Of a DNA stretch of 64,000 bases, positions 43,117-51,582 are shown in pieces. Location: positions 124,001-188,000 of the forward strand of contig NZ_VCBX02000001.1 of assembly GCF_005938745.2 (NCBI RefSeq), written 5' to 3'. Below the pieces are notes generated by a model that saw nothing but the letters and a program-made list of their open reading frames with translations, ran no database searches and had not been told where the DNA came from. This stretch comes from Rhodococcus sp. KBS0724. Lineage in GTDB: Bacteria > Actinomycetota > Actinomycetes > Mycobacteriales > Mycobacteriaceae. The position numbers were made by a program, and so were the translations under genes. The first letter of the stretch is position 1, and each line of letters opens with the position of its first letter.

Positions 43117-43983
43117 ATGGGAAGTCTCGACGGTCGCGTAGCGATCATCACCGGAGCAGGACGCGGCATCGGCCGTGAGCATGCGCTGCTCTTCGCTCGC
43201 GAGGGTGCGAGCGTCGTGGTCAACGATCTCGGCGGAGCAAACGACGGTTCCGGTGCAGATGCCGGCCCCGCGCAGCAGGTAGTCGACGAGATCGTCGCCG
43301 CAGGCGGCAAGGCCGTCGCCAACACCGACAACATCGCCACCTGGGACGGCGCCGAGGGCCTCGTCAAGCAGGCCGTCAGTGAGTTCGGGCGACTCGACGT
43401 ACTGGTCAACAACGCCGGCATCCTTCGCGACGCCTTCATTGCCGGCATGGACGAGAGCCAGTGGGACGCAGTCATTGCCGTGCATCTCAAGGGGCACGCA
43501 GCGACGCTGCACCACGCTGCCGCCTACTGGAAGGACCAGAGCAAGGCAGGAGAAACCGTCAATGCTTCGGTCATCAACACTGCTTCGGCTTCGGGTACCT
43601 TCATGCCGAATGCGGGCCAGGCGAACTACGGCGCAGCCAAGGCAGGCATTGCAGCCCTGACCCTGGTGGCGGCGGACGAACTCGATCGATACGGCGTGCG
43701 CGTCAACGCCATTGCGCCGATCGCGCGTACTCGACTGACGCTGGCGACACCCGGTATGGGTGCGCTCTTCGCGGCCGAGGTCCCCGAGGGTGAGTTCGAC
43801 GCGTTTGCGCCGTCCAACATCTCGCCGCTCGTGGCCTATCTCGCGGCGGCGGACTGCAAGCTCACCGGCAAGGTGTATGCCGTTCAGGGTGGGGCCATCA
43901 CGGAACTCGCCGGCTGGCACGGTGTGAACACCATCGAGAGCGAGGGTCCCTGGACCACCGCCGACCTCGCAGAACGTCTGTAA
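43117..43983 (+). CDS. SDR dehydrogenase, MFE-2-like 3-hydroxyacyl-CoA dehydrogenase
   Basis: 288 residues. TGAGRGIGREHAL cofactor motif, NDLGGANDGSG insertion, NNAGILRDAFI and the catalytic Ser/Tyr/Lys in NTASASGTFMPNAGQANYGAAKAGIAALT. The NDLGG and ILRD blocks are hallmarks of the (3R)-hydroxyacyl-CoA dehydrogenase module of peroxisomal multifunctional enzyme 2 (HSD17B4). It pairs logically with the R-type MaoC hydratase in front of it. Confidence 0.92.
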   Translation: MGSLDGRVAIITGAGRGIGREHALLFAREGASVVVNDLGGANDGSGADAGPAQQVVDEIVAAGGKAVANTDNIATWDGAEGLVKQAVSEFGRLDVLVNNAGILRDAFIAGMDESQWDAVIAVHLKGHAATLHHAAAYWKDQSKAGETVNASVINTASASGTFMPNAGQANYGAAKAGIAALTLVAADELDRYGVRVNAIAPIARTRLTLATPGMGALFAAEVPEGEFDAFAPSNISPLVAYLAAADCKLTGKVYAVQGGAITELAGWHGVNTIESEGPWTTADLAERL

Positions 43984-43987
43984 GCGC

Positions 43988-46186
43988 ATGGCACGCAACG
44001 CATACGAACTCGGTCTCGGGCTGAGTGAGGAGCACACCGCGCTTGCAGATTCGGTGCGCTCCTTCGCCGAGCGCACCATCACCACCGAGCAGGTGCGCGC
44101 GGCCGTGGAGTCGCGGACCGAGGACAAGTTCCCCCAGTTCTGGACGGCACTCGTCGGGCAGGACCTTCTCGGGCTCGCGGTTCCGGAAGAGCAGGGTGGC
44201 CACGGCGCCGGCCTGCTGACCTTGGCAGTGGCACTGGAAGCATTGGGCCGCACAGTCTCTCCCGGCCCGTTTGTTCCGACGGTATTGGCAAGCGCCGTTC
44301 TCGGTGCCGCCGATTCCAAGGCGGGACTCGAGTACCTGCCCGGTCTGATCGACGGAAGCCGAACGGCAGCAGTCGCCTTGGGTGCACCGTTGGCAACTGA
44401 GGCATCGGACGGCGGGTACACGGTCACGGGCGCACTCGACGGTGTGCTCGGCGGCGAACATGCCGACGTGCTGCTGGTCCCGGTCCAGTTGCCCGAGGGC
44501 GTTCGCTACGCGGTGCTCGAGAGCAGCGCTGTCTCGATCACCGTGCAGGACAGCATCGACGTACTGCGCGGCAGTGCGCGAATCGAAGCCGACAATGTTC
44601 AGATCAGCGCCGAACGGGTACTCGACGGTCTCACCGAGGCGCGGGTACGGTCCATTGCCGCAGTAGTTCTCGGCGCCGAAGACGTCGGCGTCATGTCCTG
44701 GTGCGTCTCCACCGCGTCGGAGTATGCCAAGACGCGTGTGCAGTTCGGACGACCCATCGGTCAGTTCCAGGGTGTCAAGCACAAGTGCGCGCAGATGGGC
44801 ATTGCGCTCGAGCAGGCCCGCGCCGTGGTGTGGGATGCGGCAAGCGCATTGGACAAGGGCGACGACACAGCAGATTTTGCCGCCGACATCGCCGCCGTCA
44901 TCGTGCCGGACGCCGCAGTACAGGTAGCGCAGGACTGCGTGCAGGTTCACGGCGGCATCGGATTCACGTGGGAGCACGACGCACACCTGTACTACCGCCG
45001 CACGCTCTCGATCCGTGGCATTCTCGGCACCCGCGAGGATCGTGCCAATCGTGTTGCGCAGCAGGCACTCGACGGTGTCAGCCGGGCCTCGGTTCTCGAA
45101 CTACCGCCAGAGGCGGAGAAGATCCGCGGCGGCATCGCAGCTGAGCTGGCCACGTTGGTCGATCTCGACGAGGACGACCAGCTCATTGCACTCGGCGACG
45201 GAGGCTGGGTTCAGCCGCACCTGCCGAAGCCGTACGGGCGCAGCGCCGCTCCGCTCGAGCAGATCGTCATTTCCCAGGAGATCAAGGCTGCCGGTATCTC
45301 GATGCCGCAGCTCCTCATGGGTGGCTGGGCGGTGCAGGCGGTTGTCGCTCACGGCACGGACAAGCAGAAGCAAGAACTGGCGGTGCCGACGCTGCAGGGC
45401 GAGCTGGTGTGGTGCCAGCTCTTCAGTGAGCCCGGTGCTGGTTCCGACCTCGCGTCACTGTCGACGAAGGCCGAAAAGGTCGACGGTGGTTGGAAGATCA
45501 CCGGTCAGAAGATCTGGACCACGGTTGCTCAGTTCTCCGACTGGGCAATGCTGATCGCCCGCACGGACGCCACCAAGCCGAAGCATCAGGGCATCACCTA
45601 CTTCGTCCTGGACATGTCGACACCGGGCATCACCGTCCGGCCGCTGCGTGAGATGACAGGTTCGGCGCTGTTCAACGAAGTGTTCCTCGACGACGTTTTC
45701 ATCCCCGACGAGAACGTGGTCGGCGAGGTCAATGACGGCTGGAACGTCGCCCGCACGACGCTGGCCGGCGAGCGCGTCGCGCTGAGCCAGAAGATGGAGG
45801 CGTACGCTTCGGACTCCGATCTGCTGAAGTTCGCGAAGTCAGCAGATCTGAGCGCGATCGGTCGCTACCGTGTCGGCGAGCTGGTGGCCGAGAGCCAGGC
45901 GATCGACCTCATCGGCTCCCGCGTTGTGCTCAAGCAACTTTCGGGAATCGACGTGAGTACCACATCGAGCGTCGGCAAGCTGTTGGCGATGAAGATCAGC
46001 CAGTCGATCGCCGAATTCGTCGTCGCCGAACTGGGTGCTGCCGGAGCGGTCAGCATCCCAGGTCAGCCCAGCGACAAGGCGATGGAGCAGCTCATTTCGG
46101 GCCGTGCCACCACCATCTACGGTGGCACGACCGAGGTGCAGCTCAACGTTATCGGTGAGCGCATGCTCGGGTTGCCGCGAGACTGA
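43988..46186 (+). CDS. Fused two-domain acyl-CoA dehydrogenase (FadE34/FadE22-like)
   Basis: 732 residues: two acyl-CoA dehydrogenase units in one chain. The N-terminal half (about 1-365) ends with VQFGRPIGQFQGVKHKCAQMGI and VHGGIGFTWEHDAHLYYRR, where the Glu near residue 328 is the expected base. The C-terminal half (about 390-732) has the FAD/substrate loop LFSEPGAGSDLASLSTKAEKVDGGWKITGQKIWTT and ends ATTIYGGTTEVQLNVIGERMLGLPRD. Such fused enzymes in mycobacteria (FadE34 type) act on sterol or bile-acid side chains. Last gene of the operon, 4 bp after the SDR; a bidirectional hairpin follows. Confidence 0.92.
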   Translation: MARNAYELGLGLSEEHTALADSVRSFAERTITTEQVRAAVESRTEDKFPQFWTALVGQDLLGLAVPEEQGGHGAGLLTLAVALEALGRTVSPGPFVPTVLASAVLGAADSKAGLEYLPGLIDGSRTAAVALGAPLATEASDGGYTVTGALDGVLGGEHADVLLVPVQLPEGVRYAVLESSAVSITVQDSIDVLRGSARIEADNVQISAERVLDGLTEARVRSIAAVVLGAEDVGVMSWCVSTASEYAKTRVQFGRPIGQFQGVKHKCAQMGIALEQARAVVWDAASALDKGDDTADFAADIAAVIVPDAAVQVAQDCVQVHGGIGFTWEHDAHLYYRRTLSIRGILGTREDRANRVAQQALDGVSRASVLELPPEAEKIRGGIAAELATLVDLDEDDQLIALGDGGWVQPHLPKPYGRSAAPLEQIVISQEIKAAGISMPQLLMGGWAVQAVVAHGTDKQKQELAVPTLQGELVWCQLFSEPGAGSDLASLSTKAEKVDGGWKITGQKIWTTVAQFSDWAMLIARTDATKPKHQGITYFVLDMSTPGITVRPLREMTGSALFNEVFLDDVFIPDENVVGEVNDGWNVARTTLAGERVALSQKMEAYASDSDLLKFAKSADLSAIGRYRVGELVAESQAIDLIGSRVVLKQLSGIDVSTTSSVGKLLAMKISQSIAEFVVAELGAAGAVSIPGQPSDKAMEQLISGRATTIYGGTTEVQLNVIGERMLGLPRD

Positions 46187-46203
46187 CAGTTTCTACCGGG
46201 TGG

Positions 46204-46237
46204 GGCTCAGTCCTGGATTCGTCTCCAGGGCTGAGCC
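46204..46237. terminator. Bidirectional hairpin terminator after the beta-oxidation operon
   Basis: GGCTCAGTCCTGG and CCAGGGCTGAGCC form a 13-bp stem (one G-U) with an 8-nt loop. It overlaps the last codons and stop of the converging amidase gene. Confidence 0.75.
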
Positions 46238-47619
46238 TCTTCCAGTTCGAAGGCCAATTCGAGGAGCGTGCGCTCGTCGCCGAGATCGGCGGAGAAATGC
46301 GAAGCCAACGGCAAACCGTTGCTGGTCTGGTGCAGCGGTAGCGAAATCGCCGGACCGCCGGAGATGTTGTTCAGTGGCGTGAACGACGTGTACGCGATCA
46401 GCTTGTCGAAGAGTTCCTCGAAAGGCTGCGCGGGGGAGAGGTATCCGAGCTCGGGGGTGGTGTGACCAAGTACCGGCGAGAGTACGACGTCGTACTTCAA
46501 GAACATGGCGCTGTACTGCTGCTGGAGGCGTCGCAAGCGGTAGAGCACGCGCGGCGTCTTCGCGAGGTTCTTCCGGTACAGCGTGTAGAGGCCCTTGGTG
46601 AGATTGTCGGTGCCGGACTTGTCGAAGTCGGGTCCGAGCATCTGTTTACCACCGGTGGAGATGGCAAAAGACAGGAAACCCCAGTAGATGCTGAAGTCGT
46701 TGATGAATTCCGGGCCGACGGGCAATGCGGCATCCTCGACGTGATGGCCAAGGCTTGCAAGGAGTTCCGCAGTCGCCTCGACGGACTTACGCGTCTCGTC
46801 GTCCGTCTTGGTGACGGTCACGGAATCGGTGATGACGCCGACGCGCAATCGGGTTGAGCTGGGTCCTTCGATCAGGCGAACCGGCGCGAGTCGTGGATTG
46901 CGGTAATAGCTTTCAGCCGCTGACATCCACCTGGCGGTGTCGCGAACTGTTCGGGTGACGGCGCCCTGTGCGATCAGCCGGATCGGCATCGACTTGTCGG
47001 CCGGATCGGCGACGGTACGTCCGCGAGTGGGTTTGAGTCCGACCAGTCCGCAGGCAGCAGCGGGAATACGAATTGACCCACCGCCGTCGTTGGCGTGCGC
47101 GATCGGGAGTACGCCGGCAGCAACAAGCGCGGCCGCGCCACCCGAGGAAGCCCCCGGCGAGTACGCCGGATTCCACGGGTTGTGTACGGGTTCTTCCGTC
47201 ATGTACTCGGTGGACGCGCTGAATCCGAACTCGGGCAGCCGAGATTTGCCGATCGAATTGGCCCCGGTGGAGAGGAACTGCTTCGCGAAATCGCTGTCAG
47301 CCTTGGCGGGGACCGCGGTGAAGGCCTTGCTGCCCTGCTGGGTGGGAAGGCCGGCGCTGTCGGTGTTGTCCTTGATCGCGGTGGGAACTCCGGCAAAGGC
47401 GCCCTTGGCTGGCCGGTTGCTCCTGGCGAGGGCACGATCGAAATCAGTACAGGCCAGGGCGTTCAATTGCCCTTGAACAGCCTCGGCGCGCGCGATCGAC
47501 GCCTCCAGGACTTCCCGTGCGGTCACCTCACCCGATTCGATCCGGGCGGCGACGCCAGTGGCGTCGAGGTCGCCCAGGGCGTCGTCGGTGAAGGCGTGGA
47601 CTTGGGGGTTGGCGCTCAT
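46207..47619 (-). CDS. Amidase (amidase signature family)
   Basis: 470 residues from ATG 47619, ribosome site AAGGA; the frame upstream to 47931 is non-coding or overlaps a separate small gene. The Ser-cisSer-Lys triad is visible: Lys83 in GVPTAIKDN, Ser158 in SPGASSGGAAAL and Ser182 in NDGGGSIRIPAAACGLVGLKPTRGR. The family hydrolyses amides or aryl-amides; the substrate is unknown. No signal peptide. It converges on the beta-oxidation operon. Confidence 0.92.
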   Translation of the reverse strand: MSANPQVHAFTDDALGDLDATGVAARIESGEVTAREVLEASIARAEAVQGQLNALACTDFDRALARSNRPAKGAFAGVPTAIKDNTDSAGLPTQQGSKAFTAVPAKADSDFAKQFLSTGANSIGKSRLPEFGFSASTEYMTEEPVHNPWNPAYSPGASSGGAAALVAAGVLPIAHANDGGGSIRIPAAACGLVGLKPTRGRTVADPADKSMPIRLIAQGAVTRTVRDTARWMSAAESYYRNPRLAPVRLIEGPSSTRLRVGVITDSVTVTKTDDETRKSVEATAELLASLGHHVEDAALPVGPEFINDFSIYWGFLSFAISTGGKQMLGPDFDKSGTDNLTKGLYTLYRKNLAKTPRVLYRLRRLQQQYSAMFLKYDVVLSPVLGHTTPELGYLSPAQPFEELFDKLIAYTSFTPLNNISGGPAISLPLHQTSNGLPLASHFSADLGDERTLLELAFELEEAQPWRRIQD

Positions 47620-47705
47620 GGGGAATCCTTGATAGACGGCGGCAGGTCGCCCGTCCAGAGTATTGGACGAGCGACCTGCATGGTGCCGATATCGAGATGT
47701 AAGTG

Positions 47706-47879
47706 TCAGCTTCCGAAGATGTTCGTGACGTGCTCGGCCGCCTGAGGTGCCTGCTGCGGAAGGAACTGCTGCGGGATGAACTGCTGGAGCGTGCCCTGCG
47801 GGATGAACTGGCCCGGACCGCCCTGCTGGAAGTTCGTGACCATCGGGTGGATGACGTTGTTGAATACATCGTTGAACAT
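47706..47879 (-). CDS. Small Q/P/F-rich protein (57 residues)
   Basis: ATG 47879 is preceded by AAAGGA at good spacing; stop TGA at 47706. The product starts MFNDVFNNVIHPMVTNFQQGG, carries QFIPQ-type repeats (GQFIPQG, QQFIPQQ, QFLPQQ) and ends EHVTNIFGS. An amphipathic start and a glutamine/proline-rich middle suggest a small surface-associated or self-assembling peptide, but no signal peptide is present. No family recognised. It lies 86 bp upstream of the amidase start in the same direction. Confidence 0.7.
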   Translation of the reverse strand: MFNDVFNNVIHPMVTNFQQGGPGQFIPQGTLQQFIPQQFLPQQAPQAAEHVTNIFGS

Positions 47880-48023
47880 GTGTTGTGTCCTTTGGTAACA
47901 GCGTTTTTCGAACTTCTGACTCCATTGACACTAAGCACGGTTCGAGCGAGTTTCAACGAAAATTGCTGATACACAGTCAAGTTCAAGTTCATTGCCAGCT
48001 GGGGGCCAGGAACCGTCATTTCT

Positions 48024-48674
48024 TCACAGCTTCGAGGCGGTACCATGCAGGTTCTTCGCGGTCTTGGACGTTTCGACTGATGTGGGATCGGGGTAGGTGC
48101 CCAGCACGCGATCGGCGGTTCCCGCGGTAGTGACTGTGAACCAGTAGTGCTCGTTCTTGAAGTGGTGGTTGCGATGATTGCGCCAAACCGACCGGTAGAG
48201 TGCAGTTTTCGGTTTGTAGTCACTGTGGATGAGGAAGTGAGTCCACTCGTAGACAAGGCCCAGCACGGAAATGCAGGTCAGGAACGTGAGGCCGAGTTCG
48301 ATGCGGGGAAACGCCAGGAAGGCGACTGCCGTCAGGACGGGAATCACGATCAGAAGTGTCTGCCACGGAATGAAGATGAGTGAGACGGTTCGCGGGGAAA
48401 AATGGTGTTCCCGATGGCTGCGGGCCAGCCGTGAATCGAGCGTGACGCCGGCAATAGTACGTGGCTTCCAGTGCAGTACGAAGACGTGAATGATCCACTC
48501 CACGAACGGAAACGCGGCGATCATCACGAGCGGAACGAGTGCGTCGGTGATCTGCCAGTTGCCCAGCGTAATGCGCGTCGCCGCCGCAGCCAGCAGCATG
48601 GTTCCGATCATCCACGGCGTCGGTGACTTGCGGAACGTCTGTGCGGCATCGGCGAGAGTGACGGGCTTGCTCAT
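48024..48674 (-). CDS. Fatty-acid hydroxylase / sterol desaturase superfamily membrane protein
   Basis: 216 residues with about four membrane helices and the diiron histidine motifs of the superfamily: EWIIHVFVLHWK, ARSHREHHF, THFLIHSDYK and WRNHRNHHFKNEHYWF. The reaction would be O2-dependent hydroxylation or desaturation of a lipid; relatives include carotenoid and fatty-acid hydroxylases. It starts inside the stop of the FadR gene (ATGA overlap), so it is co-translated with that regulator and probably controlled by it. Confidence 0.88.
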   Translation of the reverse strand: MSKPVTLADAAQTFRKSPTPWMIGTMLLAAAATRITLGNWQITDALVPLVMIAAFPFVEWIIHVFVLHWKPRTIAGVTLDSRLARSHREHHFSPRTVSLIFIPWQTLLIVIPVLTAVAFLAFPRIELGLTFLTCISVLGLVYEWTHFLIHSDYKPKTALYRSVWRNHRNHHFKNEHYWFTVTTAGTADRVLGTYPDPTSVETSKTAKNLHGTASKL

Positions 48675-49393
48675 GGATCCAGTCCTTCCAGGAAGGTGAG
48701 AGCGTCGCCAACGGCTGTGGTGCCGGTGTGGAGCAGCTTCGCTGCCAGTGTTTCGGCGGTGGGCTCGTCGTGTGAAGTGATGGCGGAGGCCAGTTTTCGA
48801 TACAGTTCGGTCTGACCGACTTCGGCAACCATGACGGCGGCGAGTGCCGTCATGGCCGGTTCGTACGCTGTGCGCAGGCTGTTGAAGATCAACCGGAAGG
48901 CAATGGAATCCGCGCTGTCGACAACGATGTCCCAGAACGTTAACGCGAGGTCTTGCAGTTCTACCGGATCTTCTTTGGCGCCAAGATGTTCCACGGCCAC
49001 GTCGAGTTCTGCGGCTGATTCCGCGGAGATGCGACGGGCGGCCAGCACTGCGATCTGCGGCCCCATCAACTCGCGAGTCTCGAGAACGCTGCGCACCACG
49101 GTCAGGTCGGGGACGCCGTCGCGCACCAGCAATTGGGGGAGAAGTTCCGGTCCGGCCTGGCGTCGGAAATCGCGCACCGACGTGGACTCGCCCTGCCGGA
49201 CCTCGACGAGTCCTGCCTGGGCGAGCTTCTGAATTGCCTCTCGGACCGCGGGCCTCGAGACCCCGAATGCTTCGGCAAGCTTGCGCTCACTCGGGAGGTT
49301 TTCGCCCGCCGCAAGTTCTCCGGCCAGCACTTTCACCGAAATCTGATCGAACACTGCGCCGGAGGCCGAGGTACGTGCAACGGGTTGGAACAT
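48671..49393 (-). CDS. FadR/GntR-family transcriptional regulator
   Basis: 240 residues from ATG 49393. The GntR winged helix is GAVFDQISVKVLAGELAAGENLPSERKLAEAFGVSRPAVREAIQKLAQAGLVEVRQGESTSV, followed by an all-helical FCD domain. The palindrome TGGTCAGACCA 38 bp upstream is the classical shape of a FadR-type operator, consistent with autoregulation. It is coupled to the fatty-acid hydroxylase gene, so lipid metabolism is a sensible regulon. Confidence 0.9.
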   Translation of the reverse strand: MFQPVARTSASGAVFDQISVKVLAGELAAGENLPSERKLAEAFGVSRPAVREAIQKLAQAGLVEVRQGESTSVRDFRRQAGPELLPQLLVRDGVPDLTVVRSVLETRELMGPQIAVLAARRISAESAAELDVAVEHLGAKEDPVELQDLALTFWDIVVDSADSIAFRLIFNSLRTAYEPAMTALAAVMVAEVGQTELYRKLASAITSHDEPTAETLAAKLLHTGTTAVGDALTFLEGLDP

Positions 49394-49430
49394 GTACTGA
49401 CGATAGGCTGCGCACTGGCAAGAGGTCAAG

Positions 49431-49441
49431 TGGTCAGACCA
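49431..49441. promoter_or_regulatory. FadR-type operator TGGTCAGACCA
   Basis: An exact 5-1-5 inverted repeat (TGGTC-A-GACCA) upstream of the FadR gene, matching the TGGTnnnACCA core known for FadR-subfamily GntR regulators. Confidence 0.65.
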
Positions 49442-49512
49442 GTTGTGGTTGGCGTGAAAGAAACAGCGCTTGGCCAACAAGCTTCACCGTAACGCCGCAG
49501 GTGAGCGTAATT

Positions 49513-49526
49513 TTAGGCGACCCTAA
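49513..49526. promoter_or_regulatory. DtxR/IdeR-like iron box
   Basis: TTAGG-CGAC-CCTAA is a perfect 5-4-5 repeat at 24-37 bp before the ATG at 49550. It resembles the TTAGG...CCTAA ends of DtxR/IdeR boxes and lies before two siderophore-binding lipoproteins, so iron repression is likely. Confidence 0.65.
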
Positions 49527-49549
49527 TTCGAATGACCGTCAGGAAGCCG

Positions 49550-50572
49550 ATGACACCACTTCTCTTGCCGACTCTCGATACCGATGCCGAGTTCGCTCGC
49601 ATCACTGCAGCCTTGACGCGTCGCGGCTTTCTCAGCGGAAGCGCCGCCGCACTGTCCATGCTCGCTCTTGCCGGGTGTAGCAGCGGAGAAGACAGCGGCG
49701 GTCCGGACGGCGAAACTCGGACGGTGCAGACGCACTACGGCCCCGTGGGCGTCCCCGTCGATCCGCAGCGCATCGTCGCGGTCTCCTACAACACGCCGTG
49801 GCAGTTGCAGGCCGTCGGAGCGCAACCAGTTGCGACGTTGGACTACAGCGCATACATCGACCAGTTCACGCCGGCGCAGCAGACTTTTGTCAACGGATTG
49901 TCCACCGTTGGCGTCTTCCTCCAGGTCAATCGCGAAGCCGTTGTTGCTGCGGCCCCCGACCTCATCGTTGGCGATGCGTACGAGATCGACGAGGACATGT
50001 TCCGCGAGCTCTCGAAAATCGCTCCCACAGCAGTGTATTCGGGCACGAACCGTTCGGACTGGCGCACTGTCGCCGAAGGCGTGGCAGACGCGGTCAACAA
50101 GGGTTCACCGCTGACATCGAACCGCGAGAAGTATCAGGCGATGCAGGAGCGACTCCGCACCGACTACGCAGACCAGCTTCGTGACAACCGTTGGGCCCAG
50201 GTTGCCATCGGAGGTTCGGAAGGACTCTTCTCGATCCTGTACCCGACCGGTGTCACGGGAGCGATGCTCACCGACCTCGACGTCACCCGCGGCGAGTTCA
50301 TTCCGGATCTGCGCCCATCCACCGGGTTCGAAGCCTTCCCGCTCGAACAACTCGAAATGCTGCGGGACGTCACCGTCGTCGTCTACCCCAAGCAACCCGA
50401 CGGAACCGATTCTGCGGGAATGAAATCTATCTTCGCCAGCCCGCTGTGGAGCCGCATCCCCGCGGTCGCGTCCGGGCAGTCTTTCGGAATCAGCACTCAG
50501 GTCACCGATTACGGCACGGCAATCAATTGGCTCAGCGAACTCGAATCCGGCGCGTTGGAGGCACTGTCATGA
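49550..50572 (+). CDS. Iron-siderophore ABC transporter substrate-binding lipoprotein (1)
   Basis: 340 residues from ATG 49550; the ATG at 49532 is less likely because the paralog at 50569 starts at the equivalent point (MTxLLxPTLDTDAEF) and because it would fall in the iron-box region. A Tat-type twin arginine (RRGFL, Arg24-25) precedes a lipobox LAGC (Cys43). The periplasmic-binding fold has PQRIVAVSYNTPWQLQAVG, PDLIVGDA and LRDVTVVVYPKQP. No permease or ATPase is adjacent, so it must use a transporter encoded elsewhere. Its stop overlaps the next start (ATGA). Confidence 0.9.
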   Translation: MTPLLLPTLDTDAEFARITAALTRRGFLSGSAAALSMLALAGCSSGEDSGGPDGETRTVQTHYGPVGVPVDPQRIVAVSYNTPWQLQAVGAQPVATLDYSAYIDQFTPAQQTFVNGLSTVGVFLQVNREAVVAAAPDLIVGDAYEIDEDMFRELSKIAPTAVYSGTNRSDWRTVAEGVADAVNKGSPLTSNREKYQAMQERLRTDYADQLRDNRWAQVAIGGSEGLFSILYPTGVTGAMLTDLDVTRGEFIPDLRPSTGFEAFPLEQLEMLRDVTVVVYPKQPDGTDSAGMKSIFASPLWSRIPAVASGQSFGISTQVTDYGTAINWLSELESGALEALS

Positions 50573-51582
50573 CATCACTTCTCCGGCCGACTCTCGATAC
50601 CGATGCCGAGTTCGCTCGCATCACTGCCGCGCTTACCCGTCGTGGATTCCTCGGGGCGGGCGCATTGGCCGGGATCGGGCTGCTCACGTCCTGCGGTACC
50701 AGCTCCGGTGAACCGGCAGCGGGAGAAATGCGCACGATCACCACTGTGAACGGCCAGGTGGAGGTGCCCGTAAACCCGCAGCGGGTGGTCAGCGCCGATT
50801 ACTACACCGGCCCCGCGATGGTCGACGCCGGTTTCACCCCCGTCGGACTGCCGGTGGACTACGAAAACACCGACGGCATCCCCGAGCCGTATGCGTCTGC
50901 TCTGCAGTCTCTGCCGAAGGTCGGGCGCTGGTACGGGCCCAACGCCGAGGCGATCGCGGCGCTCTCGCCCGATTTGATCGTGATGACCGACCGTCTTGCG
51001 GAGACCAGCCCGGATCTTTACGAGCAGATCCGGTCGATAGCTCCGACCGCGGTCTTTGCCGAAGAAGGGCAGTACGCGTGGAAAGATCGTGCCCGCGGTG
51101 TCGCGGATGCGCTCAACCAGAGCGCGAAGGTCGAAGAGCTGGCCGATAGGTACGAAGCGCGGATTGCCAAGTTCCGCAGCGACAATGCCGACGTGCTGAG
51201 CAAGGTGAAGGTGGTGTACACCACGTACTTCGAGGAGAGTGGCTTCTCGCTGTACTCGCCGACCAAGTATCAGACGACTGTCATCAGCGAGGCCGGATTC
51301 CAGTTCAACGACCGCTCGCTCGCACTCCCTGCCGGCACCAACGAGTGGTTCCCGAAAGAGCAGCTGGAGCTACTCGACGAAGCCGACGTCATCATTACCA
51401 ACAGCGGCAAGGGTCCCATCAACGAGAAGTTGGCCGGCGACACCATCTTCGAGCGTCTGCGCGCCGTCAAGAACGGGCAGGTGTACTCGTTCGACTACGA
51501 GGGCGTCGCCTCATTCGGTTGGGCTCTTACCTTCCTCGAGCAGTTCCAGCCGATCGTTGGAAAGATCAGAGCCAAGCTCTGA
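50569..51582 (+). CDS. Iron-siderophore ABC transporter substrate-binding lipoprotein (2)
   Basis: 337 residues from ATG 50569, coupled to the previous gene. The twin-arginine segment TRRGFL and lipobox LTSC (Cys42) are followed by PQRVVSADYYTGPAMVDAGFTPVG, PDLIVMTDRLAE and LDEADVIITNSG. The N-terminal 21 residues TLDTDAEFARITAALTRRGFL match paralog 1, and 42 bp (50586-50627) are identical to 49567-49608. The remainder is strongly diverged, so the two probably bind different siderophores. The last 72 bp overlap the converging GDT1 gene. Confidence 0.9.
   Translation: MTSLLRPTLDTDAEFARITAALTRRGFLGAGALAGIGLLTSCGTSSGEPAAGEMRTITTVNGQVEVPVNPQRVVSADYYTGPAMVDAGFTPVGLPVDYENTDGIPEPYASALQSLPKVGRWYGPNAEAIAALSPDLIVMTDRLAETSPDLYEQIRSIAPTAVFAEEGQYAWKDRARGVADALNQSAKVEELADRYEARIAKFRSDNADVLSKVKVVYTTYFEESGFSLYSPTKYQTTVISEAGFQFNDRSLALPAGTNEWFPKEQLELLDEADVIITNSGKGPINEKLAGDTIFERLRAVKNGQVYSFDYEGVASFGWALTFLEQFQPIVGKIRAKL

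Noticed and set aside
47620..47931. Amidase extended upstream to 47931
   Set aside because: ATG 47619 has a good ribosome site, and the upstream stretch contains the small-protein gene in another frame and no family sequence.
49532..49549. ATG 49532 as start of the first siderophore-binding protein
   Set aside because: The paralog at 50569 aligns with ATG 49550, and the upstream ATG is only 5 bp after the iron box.
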